From: Streptomyces sp. TSRI0281 | GTDB lineage: Bacteria; Actinomycetota; Actinomycetes; Streptomycetales; Streptomycetaceae | Assembly (NCBI RefSeq): GCF_001905125.1 | Contig: NZ_LWLE01000011.1 | Span: forward strand, 97,555-161,554 | Direction of reading: 5' to 3' | Length of the DNA stretch: 64,000 nt | Part shown: positions 31,536 through 40,027 of the stretch, one piece after another | Position numbering within the stretch: the first letter of the stretch is position 1 | Layout of the letters: the number at the start of each line of letters is the position of its first letter | The notes under the pieces: model-generated | Databases searched by the model: none | Told to the model about the DNA's origin: nothing | Seen by the model: the letters and a program-made list of their open reading frames with translations, nothing else | Translations under genes and position numbers: made by a program

Positions 31536-32522
31536 TCATCCGGCGAGGCGGTGGATGCGCGGCATCGGCCCGGCGGGCCTGCCCGCGCGCAGACGCGAGG
31601 AGCGGTGCTGTGCCCGGAGCGGAGTGAGGGCGGCCACCGGCAGGTCCCGCAGCCGGGCCGCCGACAGGGGGCGGGCGGCGAGCAGTGCCGCGCGGCCCCG
31701 GTTCCCCCGGGCCACCAGCTCACCGGCGGCGTCCGACGGATCGGCCCCGCCCTTCCTCAACTCCGCTGCCAGTGAGGCGAGTTCACCGGCCATCCGCTCC
31801 ACCGTGTCCGCCACGGACGCGGCGTTCTGGCCCAGGATGTCGGCCCACAGCCGGGGATCGCTGCCCGCGATCCGGGTGGTGTCACCCACTCCGGTGCCGG
31901 CCAGCGACAGCACCTCGGGACCGAGGTCGGTGAGCTGGGCGGCGAGCGCGGAGGAGATCACCTGCGGTACGTGCGAGAGGGCGGCGACCGCCCGGTCGTG
32001 CGCCGCCGGTGTCAGGTCCTTGCGACGACCCCCGCACACGAAGACCAGCTCGTCGACGGCGGCGAGCGCCTCGGGATCGACGGTCGGGTACGGGCAGAGG
32101 ATCCAGGGCCGCCCGGTGAACAGGTCCGCCTGCGCCGCGCCGGGGCCGGAGAGTTCCCGGCCCGCCATCGGGTGTCCGGGAACGTAACCGAGCAGGTCGC
32201 TGCCGCGCAGCTCGGCCTCCGTCCAGATGTGCTCCTTGGCACCGGCCACATCGGTGTAGGCGCGGCCGAGCCCCCGGGCCTGGGCGTCGCACAGGGTGTC
32301 CACGACGGCGGACGGCGGGGTGGCGATCACCACGAGGTCGGCGACCGGGGTGTCCTCGGTCAGTACGGTCCCCGCCCCCATCCGCCGCGCCTGGTCCAGT
32401 GCGCCGGCGTCGAGGTCGTCGAGGGCGACCTCCACGCCGGCCCGGGTCAGGGCCAGCGCGATGGACGTACCGATCAGGCCGCTGCCGATCACGATGACGC
32501 GTTCCAGGCCGGTGGTGGTCAT
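31536..32522 (-). CDS. Prephenate dehydrogenase
   Basis: A 328-residue TyrA-type enzyme: N-terminal Rossmann fold VIVIGSGLIGTSIALALTRAG, then DLVVIATPPSAVVDTL, DVAGAKEHIW and GHPMAGRELSGP, the conserved prephenate-site His block. SHVPQVISSALAAQL and LSLAGTGVGDTTRIAGSDPRLW follow, as in the family. It makes 4-hydroxyphenylpyruvate for tyrosine. A pathway-dedicated copy fits a cluster with an SgcC-type tyrosine-unit hydroxylase. The last 40 residues are Arg/Ala-rich and poorly structured. Confidence 0.9.
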   Translation of the reverse strand: MTTTGLERVIVIGSGLIGTSIALALTRAGVEVALDDLDAGALDQARRMGAGTVLTEDTPVADLVVIATPPSAVVDTLCDAQARGLGRAYTDVAGAKEHIWTEAELRGSDLLGYVPGHPMAGRELSGPGAAQADLFTGRPWILCPYPTVDPEALAAVDELVFVCGGRRKDLTPAAHDRAVAALSHVPQVISSALAAQLTDLGPEVLSLAGTGVGDTTRIAGSDPRLWADILGQNAASVADTVERMAGELASLAAELRKGGADPSDAAGELVARGNRGRAALLAARPLSAARLRDLPVAALTPLRAQHRSSRLRAGRPAGPMPRIHRLAG

Positions 32523-32595
32523 GGTGCTCTCCTTGGTGGGCTTCTGGCGCGGGTACGGGGATGGCGGTGCGGGCGGCGGGGCCCGACCGGGCGGC

Positions 32596-33399
32596 TCACC
32601 GGCGGTCGTCCGCGAACTGGCCCGGCTTGCGTCCCTCACCGGCCGGGCCGCGGTAGGCCTGGGCGATGTCCAGCCACTTCTCGGCGTTCGCACCGGTCGC
32701 GGTCAGCGCGAGGTCCTCGCGGTGCCGGCGCCGGGTGACCAGCAGGGCGAAGTCGTGCGCGGGGCCCTGGATCGTGTCGGTGGCGTCCTCGGGGCCTGCC
32801 GTCCACACATCGCCGGACGGGGCGGTCAGGACGAAGCGGAGGGGCTCGGCGGGCGGGGTCAGACCGTGCGACTCGTAACCGAAGTCGCGGGTCAGCCAGG
32901 CGAAGTCGACGATGTTGCGCAGCCGCTCGGTGGGCTCCCTGCGGGCTCCCAGCGCGTCGGCGATGTCCTGTCCGTGGCCGAAGAGCTCCATGATCCCGGC
33001 GCAGGCCAGCACGACCGGCGGCAGCGGGTTGACCAGCCACGGCACGACCTGACCCGCAGGGACGGCGGCGAGCGCGTCGACCGACGCCTCGCCCTGGGCA
33101 CGGAAGCGGGCGAGCAGTTCCTTGGGCGGGAAGCCGTTGAACTGCTTGAGCGCGGCGTTCACCGCGCCGTTGAAGTTCCCGGCGGCCGAAGCGGTGATGG
33201 CCTTGAACGCCTGCGGGTCGGAGGCGGCCGTCCTGGCCAGGGTGAAGATGAAGGTGAGGTGGGCGATCTGGTCGGCGACGCTCCAGCCCGGGGCGGGCGT
33301 CGGGGTGTGCCAGGCCTCGTCGTCGATGTTCTCCACCAGCCGGGCGACCTCGTCGATGTCGGCGGTCAGGTGCTTGAGAACGTCATTGAGGGTGTTCAT
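32596..33399 (-). CDS. TIGR03084/mycothiol-dependent isomerase-like metalloprotein
   Basis: A 267-residue protein of the DinB/maleylpyruvate-isomerase-like group. The N-terminal four-helix bundle has TPTPAPGWSVADQIAHLTFIF and later MELFGHGQDIADALG, which carry the likely metal-binding histidines. A C-terminal domain with GDVWTAGPEDATDTIQGPAHDFALLVTRRRH follows. AAGGAG lies seven bases before ATG 33399. Members act with mycothiol or are uncharacterised; a thiol-linked role would suit a reactive enediyne, but that is inference. Its promoter region holds two copies of a 39-bp repeat. Confidence 0.8.
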   Translation of the reverse strand: MNTLNDVLKHLTADIDEVARLVENIDDEAWHTPTPAPGWSVADQIAHLTFIFTLARTAASDPQAFKAITASAAGNFNGAVNAALKQFNGFPPKELLARFRAQGEASVDALAAVPAGQVVPWLVNPLPPVVLACAGIMELFGHGQDIADALGARREPTERLRNIVDFAWLTRDFGYESHGLTPPAEPLRFVLTAPSGDVWTAGPEDATDTIQGPAHDFALLVTRRRHREDLALTATGANAEKWLDIAQAYRGPAGEGRKPGQFADDRR

Positions 33400-33460
33400 T
33401 TCTTTCTCCTTCTCATACGGACTTCGAGGTCGGGGTGGAGCCGGGACCCGGGACGGGTTG

Positions 33461-33543
33461 GGTCCCGTGAGGCAACTCACTGGGCGTGCGAAGGGATCGG
33501 GGTCGGTCCCGTGAAGCAACTCACTGGGCGTGCGAAGGGATCG
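33461..33543. repeat. 39-bp direct repeat x 2 carrying GCAACTCAC
   Basis: GGTCCCGTGAGGCAACTCAC and the following 19 bases (33461-33499) recur at 33505-33543 with one mismatch. The period is 44 bp, about four helical turns. The array lies directly upstream of the TIGR03084-like gene on the minus strand, so it is a candidate double operator. The GCAACTCAC core also occurs at 34100, 36520-36569 and 52554-52562. Confidence 0.75.
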
Positions 33544-33558
33544 CCGCGCGGTTCGCGG

Positions 33559-34029
33559 TCAGGCGGCGGCCCGGCCGGCCAGGGAACGGGTCTGGCCCGA
33601 GTAGGGCGCGAGCGCCTCGGCCAGGGCCGCGGGGATCAGGGAGGGAACGGTGGCGGTGTTCGGGCCGCGCATGCAGGCGATCCGCTGCTTGCCGCGGGCC
33701 ACCAGGGTCTCGCCGCCGTCCTCGGTCACCTTCACGTAGTCGAAGGTGAACTCCAGCTGGGTCTGGCCCAGTTCGGCCAGCCGCATCCGGATCGACAGCT
33801 CGTCGAAGGCCGTGATCTCGGCGAAGAACTCGCAGTCCACCTTGAGCGTGAAGAGCTTGAGGTCGTCCTGCACCTCGGCCAGCACCGCGGGCGCCTTCTG
33901 CTTGAGGAACAGCTCCCGGCAGCGGCCCTGCCAGCGCAGGTAGTTCACGTAGTAGACGTTGCCCACGAGGTTGGTCTCCTCGAAGCCGACCGTGTGGGTG
34001 TACTCGAAGTAGTCCGTCGTCGCAGTCAT
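33559..34029 (-). CDS. Enediyne thioesterase TEBC, copy with canonical active site
   Basis: A 156-residue single hotdog-fold thioesterase. EETNLVGNVYYVNYLRWQGRCRELF (residues 17-41) is the TEBC signature. Asn20 and Arg38 align with the Asn/Arg pair described for CalE7. The usual hotdog Asp/Glu is absent, as in that family. TEBC enzymes release the linear polyene from the enediyne PKS. The one next to the PKS gene at 40569-41033 differs in this active site. Here the neighbours are the GMC oxidoreductase (upstream) and the TIGR03084-like gene (downstream). The start is MTATTDYF. Confidence 0.9.
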   Translation of the reverse strand: MTATTDYFEYTHTVGFEETNLVGNVYYVNYLRWQGRCRELFLKQKAPAVLAEVQDDLKLFTLKVDCEFFAEITAFDELSIRMRLAELGQTQLEFTFDYVKVTEDGGETLVARGKQRIACMRGPNTATVPSLIPAALAEALAPYSGQTRSLAGRAAA

Positions 34030-34089
34030 CGTCCGTAGCCCTTCGTCATGATCCGGGTGTCGTCGGTGGTCAGGTCCGGCGTTCAGCCG

Positions 34090-34108
34090 GTTGTTTGAAA
34101 CAACTCAC
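34090..34108. promoter_or_regulatory. Palindrome plus CAACTCAC upstream of TEBC gene
   Basis: GTTGTTTGAAACAAC at 34090-34104 is a 15-bp inverted repeat with one central base, and its right arm runs into CAACTCAC (34101-34108). It is 60 bp upstream of the TEBC start at 34029. The motif resembles those at 33472, 33516 and 36520. Confidence 0.55.
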
Positions 34109-34208
34109 TCGCCGGACGCGTCCGCCCGAGGCGATCTCTCGCCGGTCGGACGCGTGGTGTGCCGGGTGCGCGGGGTACGCGGATGCGCCGGTGCGCGGGC
34201 GCGGGTGC

Positions 34209-35867
34209 TCAGGCGCGGGTCAGCGTGGGCAGCAGCGGCAGGACCTTCTTGCGGCCGCTGCGGGAGCCGTCGGGGGCGGGGGCGCCGTAGGTGACGGCGA
34301 TTCCCTTGGCCTGGGCGGCCCGCACGATGCCGGGGATGGCGCGCTCGGCGAGCGCGGCGATGGTCATCGCGGGGTTGACGGTCAGCGCACCGGGCACGGC
34401 GGAGCCGTCGGTGACGAAGATCCCGGGGTGGTCGCGGAGTTCGTTGCGGTCGTCGAGCGCGGAGGTGTGCGGGTCGTCGCCCATCCGGCAGGAGGAGAGC
34501 GGGTGGACGGTGTAGGCACCGACCAGGTCGTTGGTCCAGGGCATCACCTTGGCCAGGCCGTCCTTCTCCAGGATCTCCTTGACCTCGGCGTCGGAGGCGT
34601 CCCAGGCGCCCAGGGTGTTCTTCGTCGGCTCGTACGTCAGGTTGCCCCGGCCGAGCATCTGCTGCGAGATGCGGTGGGCGTTACCGGTGGCGGGCGGCGG
34701 CCCGAAGACTCCTTCGTTGTCGTCCTCGATCATCGAGAAGATCGTGAGCCAGGACGTCCACTTCTTGAGGATCTCCTTCTTCTCCTTGCCGAACCAGCTC
34801 GCGCCGGTGGCGTCGGGGACCTGGGCGAGGATCGTGCCCAGGCCCGGCGGGAAGTAGAGCTGTTCCAGGGAGTAGCGGGAGTACTCGGGCAGTGAGCCGT
34901 CCAGCTTGTCCCAGCTGGCCACGGTGGGGCCCTTGCCGATCTGGTTGGCGGCGTACGCCAGTCCGTCGCCGCGGTCCAGTCCGAACAGCTCGGCGGCCTT
35001 CTCCTCGTCGATGATGGCGGTGTTGAGCCGTTCCCCGTTTCCGGAGAAGTAGCGGCCGACGGCCCGCGGCATCGTGCCGAGGTGGGGTTCGCTGCGCTGG
35101 AGGATGACCGGGGTGGCACCGGCTCCGGCGGCCATGACCACGATCTTCGCCTCGATCACGCCGCTGCCGGCCTGGAGGCGGTAGTCCTCGTCGTGGATGA
35201 CGTTGTAGTGGACCTGGTAGTCGCCGTCGGAGGTGCGCGATATGTGCTGCACCTCGTGCAGGGGGCGGATCTCCGCACCGTGGGCGATGGCGGCCGGCAG
35301 GTAGTTGACCAGCAGCGACTGTTTGGCCTCGAAGCGGCAGCCGGCCATCATCCAGTTGCAGTTGACGCACTTGGTGTTGTCGATGGCGACGGCGAGCGGG
35401 TTGGCGGTGCGGCCGGAGTGGTTGCAGGCGGCGGCCCACAGGCCACCGGCGTAGCTGACGTCGTTCCAGTCCTGCTTGGCGATCGACAGCGACTCCTCGA
35501 CCCGGTCGTACCAGGGGTCGAGGGTGTCGCGGCTGACCGCGCCCGGCCACATCCGGCGGCCGATGGAGCCCTGCCGGTCGAAGACGAAGCGCGGGGCACG
35601 CGGCATTGCGGCGAAGTAGACGACGCTGCCGCCTCCGACGCAGTTGCCGCCGAGGATGCTCATCCCGTTGCCGACCACGAAGTCGAAGGCCCGGGTGTAG
35701 GACGAGCCGAGCTTGTAGTCGTGCTCGAAGTCGTTGCTCTCCAGCCACGGTCCGCGTTCCAGGACCGTGACCTTGGCGCCGCCGGCGGCCAGGTGGTAGG
35801 CGGCGATCGCGCCACCGAAACCGCTGCCGATGACGAGGACGTCCGTGCGCTCGGCCGTGCTGCTCAT
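34209..35867 (-). CDS. GMC-family FAD oxidoreductase (enediyne E9-like)
   Basis: A 552-residue flavoprotein. The FAD-binding VLVIGSGFGGAIAAYHLA is at residues 10-27, LGGNCVGGGSVVYF is the flavin-contact block, and the cysteine-bearing KCVNCNWMMAGCRFEAK is near residue 170. The GMC C-terminal block has VHPLSSCRMGDD and a terminal NPAMTIAALAERA. This matches the oxidoreductases (SgcE9 type) conserved in nine-membered enediyne clusters. Its start overlaps the stop of the small upstream gene (ATGA), as expected for a two-subunit dehydrogenase. It probably oxidises an alcohol on the core. Confidence 0.85.
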   Translation of the reverse strand: MSSTAERTDVLVIGSGFGGAIAAYHLAAGGAKVTVLERGPWLESNDFEHDYKLGSSYTRAFDFVVGNGMSILGGNCVGGGSVVYFAAMPRAPRFVFDRQGSIGRRMWPGAVSRDTLDPWYDRVEESLSIAKQDWNDVSYAGGLWAAACNHSGRTANPLAVAIDNTKCVNCNWMMAGCRFEAKQSLLVNYLPAAIAHGAEIRPLHEVQHISRTSDGDYQVHYNVIHDEDYRLQAGSGVIEAKIVVMAAGAGATPVILQRSEPHLGTMPRAVGRYFSGNGERLNTAIIDEEKAAELFGLDRGDGLAYAANQIGKGPTVASWDKLDGSLPEYSRYSLEQLYFPPGLGTILAQVPDATGASWFGKEKKEILKKWTSWLTIFSMIEDDNEGVFGPPPATGNAHRISQQMLGRGNLTYEPTKNTLGAWDASDAEVKEILEKDGLAKVMPWTNDLVGAYTVHPLSSCRMGDDPHTSALDDRNELRDHPGIFVTDGSAVPGALTVNPAMTIAALAERAIPGIVRAAQAKGIAVTYGAPAPDGSRSGRKKVLPLLPTLTRA

Positions 35868-36442
35868 GCTGGGCTCCCGGAAGACGTGGTGTCGGGGTGG
35901 AGTCGGGCGAGTTCCCGGCCGTAGCCGAAGTCCTTGAAGCGCCACAGGCCGTCCGCGTCGGGATGCGAGAGGCCCATGGCCGCGAGCCCGGGGTGACCGT
36001 CCGCCAGTGCCTGTGCGGTGTGCAGGTGCGCGGCCGAGTCGAAGGACATGTTGCAGAAGAGGGAGAGCATCACCCAGAAGTCCTTCTCCGGGTGACCGGG
36101 CTTCGTCAGCCGGAGGATCAGGGCGACGCGGTCGGGGTACTCCAGCGCCACGAAGGGCGGTACGGACGGGTCGAGGGTCAGGCCCTGCTCCCTGGCGTAG
36201 ACCTCGGCGTGCTCGTTGACGAGGCGGGCCAGGTCGTCCAGACCGTCGTGGATGCCGGTGGCATCCCATTCGAGGAGCTCCAGAGCCCCGGCCTGGACGG
36301 CGCCGCCGCCGGTGGAGACACCGGCGATGGCGCGGTCCTCGGGCGAGCGCTTCTGTCCAGGAATGATCGTGTCGGCATAGGCCTCCAGTGTCATCGTCCG
36401 GAGTTCGCCGTCCGGCGCCACTCGCTCATTTTCGTTTCGCAA
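35864..36442 (-). CDS. Small GMC-partner protein (gluconate-dehydrogenase subunit 3-like)
   Basis: A 192-residue protein preceding and overlapping the GMC gene. TLEAYADTIIPG at the N-terminus is the usual entry of gluconate 2-dehydrogenase subunit-3-like partners. The later part has FWVMLSLFCNMSFDSAAHL and GLWRFKDFGYGRELA. An equivalent small protein accompanies the GMC enzyme in other enediyne clusters. The start is a TTG at 36442 with AAGGAG eight bases upstream; the first in-frame ATG is 16 codons later and has no site. Its promoter region carries an extended inverted repeat. Confidence 0.75.
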   Translation of the reverse strand: MRNENERVAPDGELRTMTLEAYADTIIPGQKRSPEDRAIAGVSTGGGAVQAGALELLEWDATGIHDGLDDLARLVNEHAEVYAREQGLTLDPSVPPFVALEYPDRVALILRLTKPGHPEKDFWVMLSLFCNMSFDSAAHLHTAQALADGHPGLAAMGLSHPDADGLWRFKDFGYGRELARLHPDTTSSGSPA

Positions 36443-36512
36443 TGCTCTCTCCTTTCGGATAGTGCCGAGTGGGGCGCCTTGCGGCGTGACAGAAAGCTAG
36501 AACCGGTCTCCT

Positions 36513-36569
36513 GGTTCAAGCAACTCGCCAAAGTAGTCGTGAGGTTGAACCCGACTCCCCTGAGTTGCC
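36513..36569. promoter_or_regulatory. Nested inverted repeats in divergent GMC/StrR-type promoter region
   Basis: GGTTCAA (36513-36519) and TTGAACC (36545-36551) form a perfect inverted pair. CAACTC (36521-36526) and GAGTTG (36562-36567) form a second, overlapping pair. The region lies 71-127 bp before the GMC-partner start and about 145 bp before the StrR-type start. The CAACTC words match the motif at 33.5, 34.1 and 52.5 kb. It is a candidate target of the StrR-type activator, although the spacing differs from the StrR consensus that I recall. Confidence 0.55.
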
Positions 36570-36712
36570 CCGTCACCGCATCTGAATCAGGCCCATCGGC
36601 ACACTGCTCACTAGGCTCGGAACCTGGATGCATTCACCACCCGCACGTGACATTTCCTTCTGCGTCGAAAACGGGATGCGGAAGTGGGCCCGGTCTCATG
36701 CTTGGGGGAAAC

Positions 36713-37810
36713 GTGAAAAGTGCAGACGCTGATCTGCGTGTACCGGAACATCCCACGCACCTCGTACGGATCGATGCACTCATTCCCGCGGACTCACCGC
36801 GCCTCAATGGCATCGACCCCTCCCATGTGCGCAGGCTGGCGGCCGTCTACACGTCCCTGCCCCCGGTCCTCGTGCACCGGCCCACCATGCGTGTGGTCGA
36901 CGGTATGCACCGCATCGGCGCCGCCACCCTCAAGGGGCTGGAAGCGGTCGAGGTGAGGTTCTTCGAGGGCGCCGAGGACCAGGTCTTTCTCCAGTCCGTG
37001 TCCGCGAACATCTCGAACGGACTGCCGCTGTCGGTGGCCGACCGCAAGACCGCCGCCCAGCGCATCCTGGCCTCGCACCCCAGCCTCTCGGACCGGGCGG
37101 TGGCCACGCACGTGGGCCTCGACGCCAAGACCGTCGCCGGTGTACGAGTCTGTTCAGCTGCGGGTTCTCCGCTGCTGAACATACGTACGGGAGCCGACGG
37201 CCGGGCCCATCCGCTCGACCGGACCGCCGAACGCATCCACGCCGCGGCACTGCTGACCCGGGACCCCGCCCTTCCCCTGCGGGCCGTCGTCGAGCGCACC
37301 GGCCTCTCGCTGGGGACCGCGCACGACGTCCGCCGCCGGCTGCTGCGCGGCGAGGACCCGGTCCCGCAGAGCCGGCAGGCCACCGGGCCCGCCATGCGTC
37401 AGAACCCGGACCAGGAGCCCGCACAGGCCCCCGGCGCCCTCCCCGCACCGGATCAGGCCACAGCCGCGGACCCGGCCGCGCAGGCAGCCGTACGGGCCCC
37501 CCGGGCACCGTTCTCCCCCAGGTCCCGCGCCCCGATGGACACGCTGCGCAAGCTCGCCAACGACCCGTCCCTGCGCCATACCGACTCGGGCCGCGAGTTC
37601 GTGCGCTGGCTGCACACCCGCTTCATCGTCGACGAGGCGTGGCGCAAGCGCGCGGACGCCGTACCTCCGCACTGCGTCGACTCCATGGCCGAGCTGGCCC
37701 AGCACTGCTCCGACGCCTGGCGCCGCTTCGCCGAGGACCTGGTCAGGCGCCGGCACACCGGATCGGCGGGCATCCCGGAAATCCGTACGACTCAGCCAAC
37801 TCGACGTTGA
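36713..37810 (+). CDS. StrR/ParB-like pathway activator (SgcR1-like)
   Basis: A 365-residue regulator of the StrR group. The ParB-type N-terminal domain has LVRIDALIPADSPRL, LPPVLVHRPTMRVVDGMHRIGAATLKG and DQVFLQSVSANISNGLPLS. A helix-turn-helix follows in LSDRAVATHVGLDAKTVAGVR. After it come a flexible Pro/Ala linker (residues about 220-270) and a C-terminal helical part. StrR-type proteins activate antibiotic clusters by binding inverted repeats; SgcR1 of C-1027 is the enediyne example. The start is a GTG at 36713 with GGGGGA before it. The AraC-type gene follows by 25 bp. Confidence 0.85.
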   Translation: MKSADADLRVPEHPTHLVRIDALIPADSPRLNGIDPSHVRRLAAVYTSLPPVLVHRPTMRVVDGMHRIGAATLKGLEAVEVRFFEGAEDQVFLQSVSANISNGLPLSVADRKTAAQRILASHPSLSDRAVATHVGLDAKTVAGVRVCSAAGSPLLNIRTGADGRAHPLDRTAERIHAAALLTRDPALPLRAVVERTGLSLGTAHDVRRRLLRGEDPVPQSRQATGPAMRQNPDQEPAQAPGALPAPDQATAADPAAQAAVRAPRAPFSPRSRAPMDTLRKLANDPSLRHTDSGREFVRWLHTRFIVDEAWRKRADAVPPHCVDSMAELAQHCSDAWRRFAEDLVRRRHTGSAGIPEIRTTQPTRR

Positions 37811-37835
37811 CGCCACGCCTCGACAGGGAGATACG

Positions 37836-38612
37836 GTGACCACCAATACCATCGAGCACGCTGTCCGCCGAGTCATCGGTTACATGCACGTCAACCTCGG
37901 CCAGGATCTGACGATCGACGACATGGCGCGCACGGCGATGTTCAGCAAGTTTCACTTCACCCGGATCTTCCGTGAAGTCACCGGCACCTCTCCCGGACGT
38001 TTTCTCTCCGCACTGCGGATTCAGGAAGCGAAGCGACTTCTGACACATACGGATTTCAGCGTCGCCGACATCAGCAGTCAGGTCGGATACAGCAGCGTCG
38101 GTACGTTCAGTTCACGATTCAAGGCGTGTGTGGGGCTCTCGCCGAGTGCTTTCCGGGATTTCGGCGGTGTCATGCCGAACTTCCCCGCCACCACGGTCCG
38201 TACCCCTTCCGTCGCCCACAGCCTGACGCTGCGCGGCCGTATCGTCCTCGCCCCCGGCCAGGAGCCGGGCAACATCTTCGTCGGGCTCTTCCCCAGCCGG
38301 GTCCGCCAGGGCCAGCCGGTGCGCTGGACGATGCTCGACGGACCCGGTGCCTTCGAACTGCGGGGCCTGCCCGGCGGCACCTGGTACGTCCTGGTCCACT
38401 CCGTGCCCTACGGCCATGAGCACCGCTCCTTCGGCTCCGACGGCGCCGACATCCTGTCCGTCGGGCAGCACGGCCCGGTCTCGGTGCACCCCGGCGCGCT
38501 GCTGCGTCCGGCCGACATGGTGCTGCGCCGCCCGGACGAGCTCGACCCGCCGCTCCTGGTGGCCCGGTTCGCCGAGAACGGCGCCGTACAGCAGCGGGTG
38601 GCGACGCACTGA
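37836..38612 (+). CDS. AraC-family regulator with N-terminal HTH (SgcR2-like)
   Basis: A 258-residue regulator whose two AraC helix-turn-helices come first (residues about 8-105: LTIDDMARTAMFSKFHFTRIFREVTGTSPGRFL, FSVADISSQVGYSSVGTFSSRFKACVGLSPSAFR). A beta-rich C-terminal domain follows (SLTLRGRIVLAPG, AFELRGLPGGTWYVLVHSV). Most AraC proteins have the HTH at the C-terminus. AGGGAG lies before the GTG start at 37836. With the StrR-type gene it reproduces the sgcR1-sgcR2 pairing of C-1027, so it is a probable positive pathway regulator. Confidence 0.85.
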   Translation: MTTNTIEHAVRRVIGYMHVNLGQDLTIDDMARTAMFSKFHFTRIFREVTGTSPGRFLSALRIQEAKRLLTHTDFSVADISSQVGYSSVGTFSSRFKACVGLSPSAFRDFGGVMPNFPATTVRTPSVAHSLTLRGRIVLAPGQEPGNIFVGLFPSRVRQGQPVRWTMLDGPGAFELRGLPGGTWYVLVHSVPYGHEHRSFGSDGADILSVGQHGPVSVHPGALLRPADMVLRRPDELDPPLLVARFAENGAVQQRVATH

Positions 38613-38616
38613 CACA

Positions 38617-38662
38617 GAAGAGAGGGCCGGACGCGGATCACTCCGCGTCCGGCCCTCTCTTC
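38617..38662. terminator. Bidirectional perfect hairpin
   Basis: A 21-bp perfect stem (GAAGAGAGGGCCGGACGCGG and on) with a four-base loop lies between the convergent AraC and P450 genes. Confidence 0.95.
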
Positions 38663-38677
38663 CGTGTCCGCGTGCCG

Positions 38678-40027
38678 TCAGCCCACCGGGTGCACCGTCA
38701 TCGGGAGCCCGCCGCGCATCCGCAGCGAGAGCATGGGCTCGGCCACCGCCCGGTGGCCGGGGACGGTGCGCAGTTCGAGGTCCCGGGTGACCAGGGCCGT
38801 GACGAACACCGCCTCCATCATCCCGAGGTTGCTGCCGACACAGAACCGCGGTCCGGCGCCGAACGGGATGTACGCGTACCGGGGCCGGCTGGCGACCCGC
38901 TGCGGGTCGAACCGCTCGGGGTCGAACCGCTCCGGCTCCTCCCACAGGCTCGGATTGCGGTGCATGACGTACGGGCAGATCAGCACGTCCGCCTTGGCCG
39001 ACACCCGGAAGCCGCCGACCTCGTCGGCCTGCTGGGCGACCCTCGGCAGCACCCACACCGGCGGGTACAGCCGCATGGCCTCCTGCACCACCATCGTCGT
39101 GTACGTCAGCCGGTGCAGGTCGTCCACGTCGGGGACCCGGTCCCCCAGGACGGCGCGGGCCTCCGCGCGCACCGCGGCGCGCACCTCGGGGTGGCGTTCC
39201 ACCAGGTGGAGCGTCCAGCCGAGGGTGCTGGCCGTGGTCTCGTGCCCGGCGAGCAGCAGCGTGACCAGTTCCTCCCGCAGCCGTCCGCGGACCTTGGCGG
39301 GGTCGCGCTGCTGTTTGCGGGCCGCGACGATGATCCGGGACAGGGCGTCGTCGGCCGACTCGCCGTCGGCCATCCGTGCGCTGCGGTCGGCCACCAGCAG
39401 GTCGACGACCCGGTACAGCTCCCGGCGGGCCCGGCGGAAGCGCCCCTGCGCGGGCAGCGGGAGCCACCAGGGCACCATGCCCTGGCTGACCATCTCCAGC
39501 ATGGCCTGGTCCTGGACCCCCTCGAAGGCGTGCGCGACGGAGTCGTGCGCGGTGAGGTCGGAGTCGAGCAGCGTGCGGCCGAGCACCCCGAGGGTGAGTC
39601 CGGTGACCTCCTGCAGGACGTCGACCGGGCCGCTGCCCTCGTGGGTGCGCAGCAGGGCGACGAGCTTGGCCGCCTCCTCGGCGACGGCGTCGGCCTGCTG
39701 GTTGATGCGGCCCGGTTTGAACGCGGGCTGCACCGCCCGGCGCTGATTGCGCCAGACCTCGCCGTCGCTGGTGAGCAGGCCGTCGCCCAGTACCCGGCGG
39801 GCCTGCACCAGGCCGATGCCCTTGTGGTAGTTGGCGCTGTTGTCGGCCAGGACGTGCTTGGCGTAGTCGGGCCGGTTGAAGACGTAGAGCTTCTTGGGAC
39901 CCATGGAGACCCGGACGGCGTCGCCCAGGTCGGCCGCGTCCTGGATCATTCCCAGACGGTCCACGGCGAGCTTCTTCAGGAGCCCCGGCAGGGCCCGGAC
40001 CGGCGGTCCGGGCGGATCGACGCTCAT
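38678..40027 (-). CDS. Cytochrome P450 in enediyne core operon (E7-like)
   Basis: A 449-residue P450 with LLLAGHETTASTL (I helix), QEAMRLYPPVW (K helix), PERFDPERFDP and the haem loop FGAGPRFCVGSNLGMME (Cys near residue 396). The sequence has the features of the CYP102/class-II-like bacterial group rather than the typical soluble actinobacterial type at 396-1640. It is last in the run PKS-TEBC-flavin reductase-P450 and overlaps the reductase by ATGA, which points to a function tied to the core. Its place matches the P450 conserved with nine-membered enediyne PKS genes. The in-frame upstream extension (to 40180) reads back through the reductase gene and is not used. Confidence 0.85.
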   Translation of the reverse strand: MSVDPPGPPVRALPGLLKKLAVDRLGMIQDAADLGDAVRVSMGPKKLYVFNRPDYAKHVLADNSANYHKGIGLVQARRVLGDGLLTSDGEVWRNQRRAVQPAFKPGRINQQADAVAEEAAKLVALLRTHEGSGPVDVLQEVTGLTLGVLGRTLLDSDLTAHDSVAHAFEGVQDQAMLEMVSQGMVPWWLPLPAQGRFRRARRELYRVVDLLVADRSARMADGESADDALSRIIVAARKQQRDPAKVRGRLREELVTLLLAGHETTASTLGWTLHLVERHPEVRAAVRAEARAVLGDRVPDVDDLHRLTYTTMVVQEAMRLYPPVWVLPRVAQQADEVGGFRVSAKADVLICPYVMHRNPSLWEEPERFDPERFDPQRVASRPRYAYIPFGAGPRFCVGSNLGMMEAVFVTALVTRDLELRTVPGHRAVAEPMLSLRMRGGLPMTVHPVG

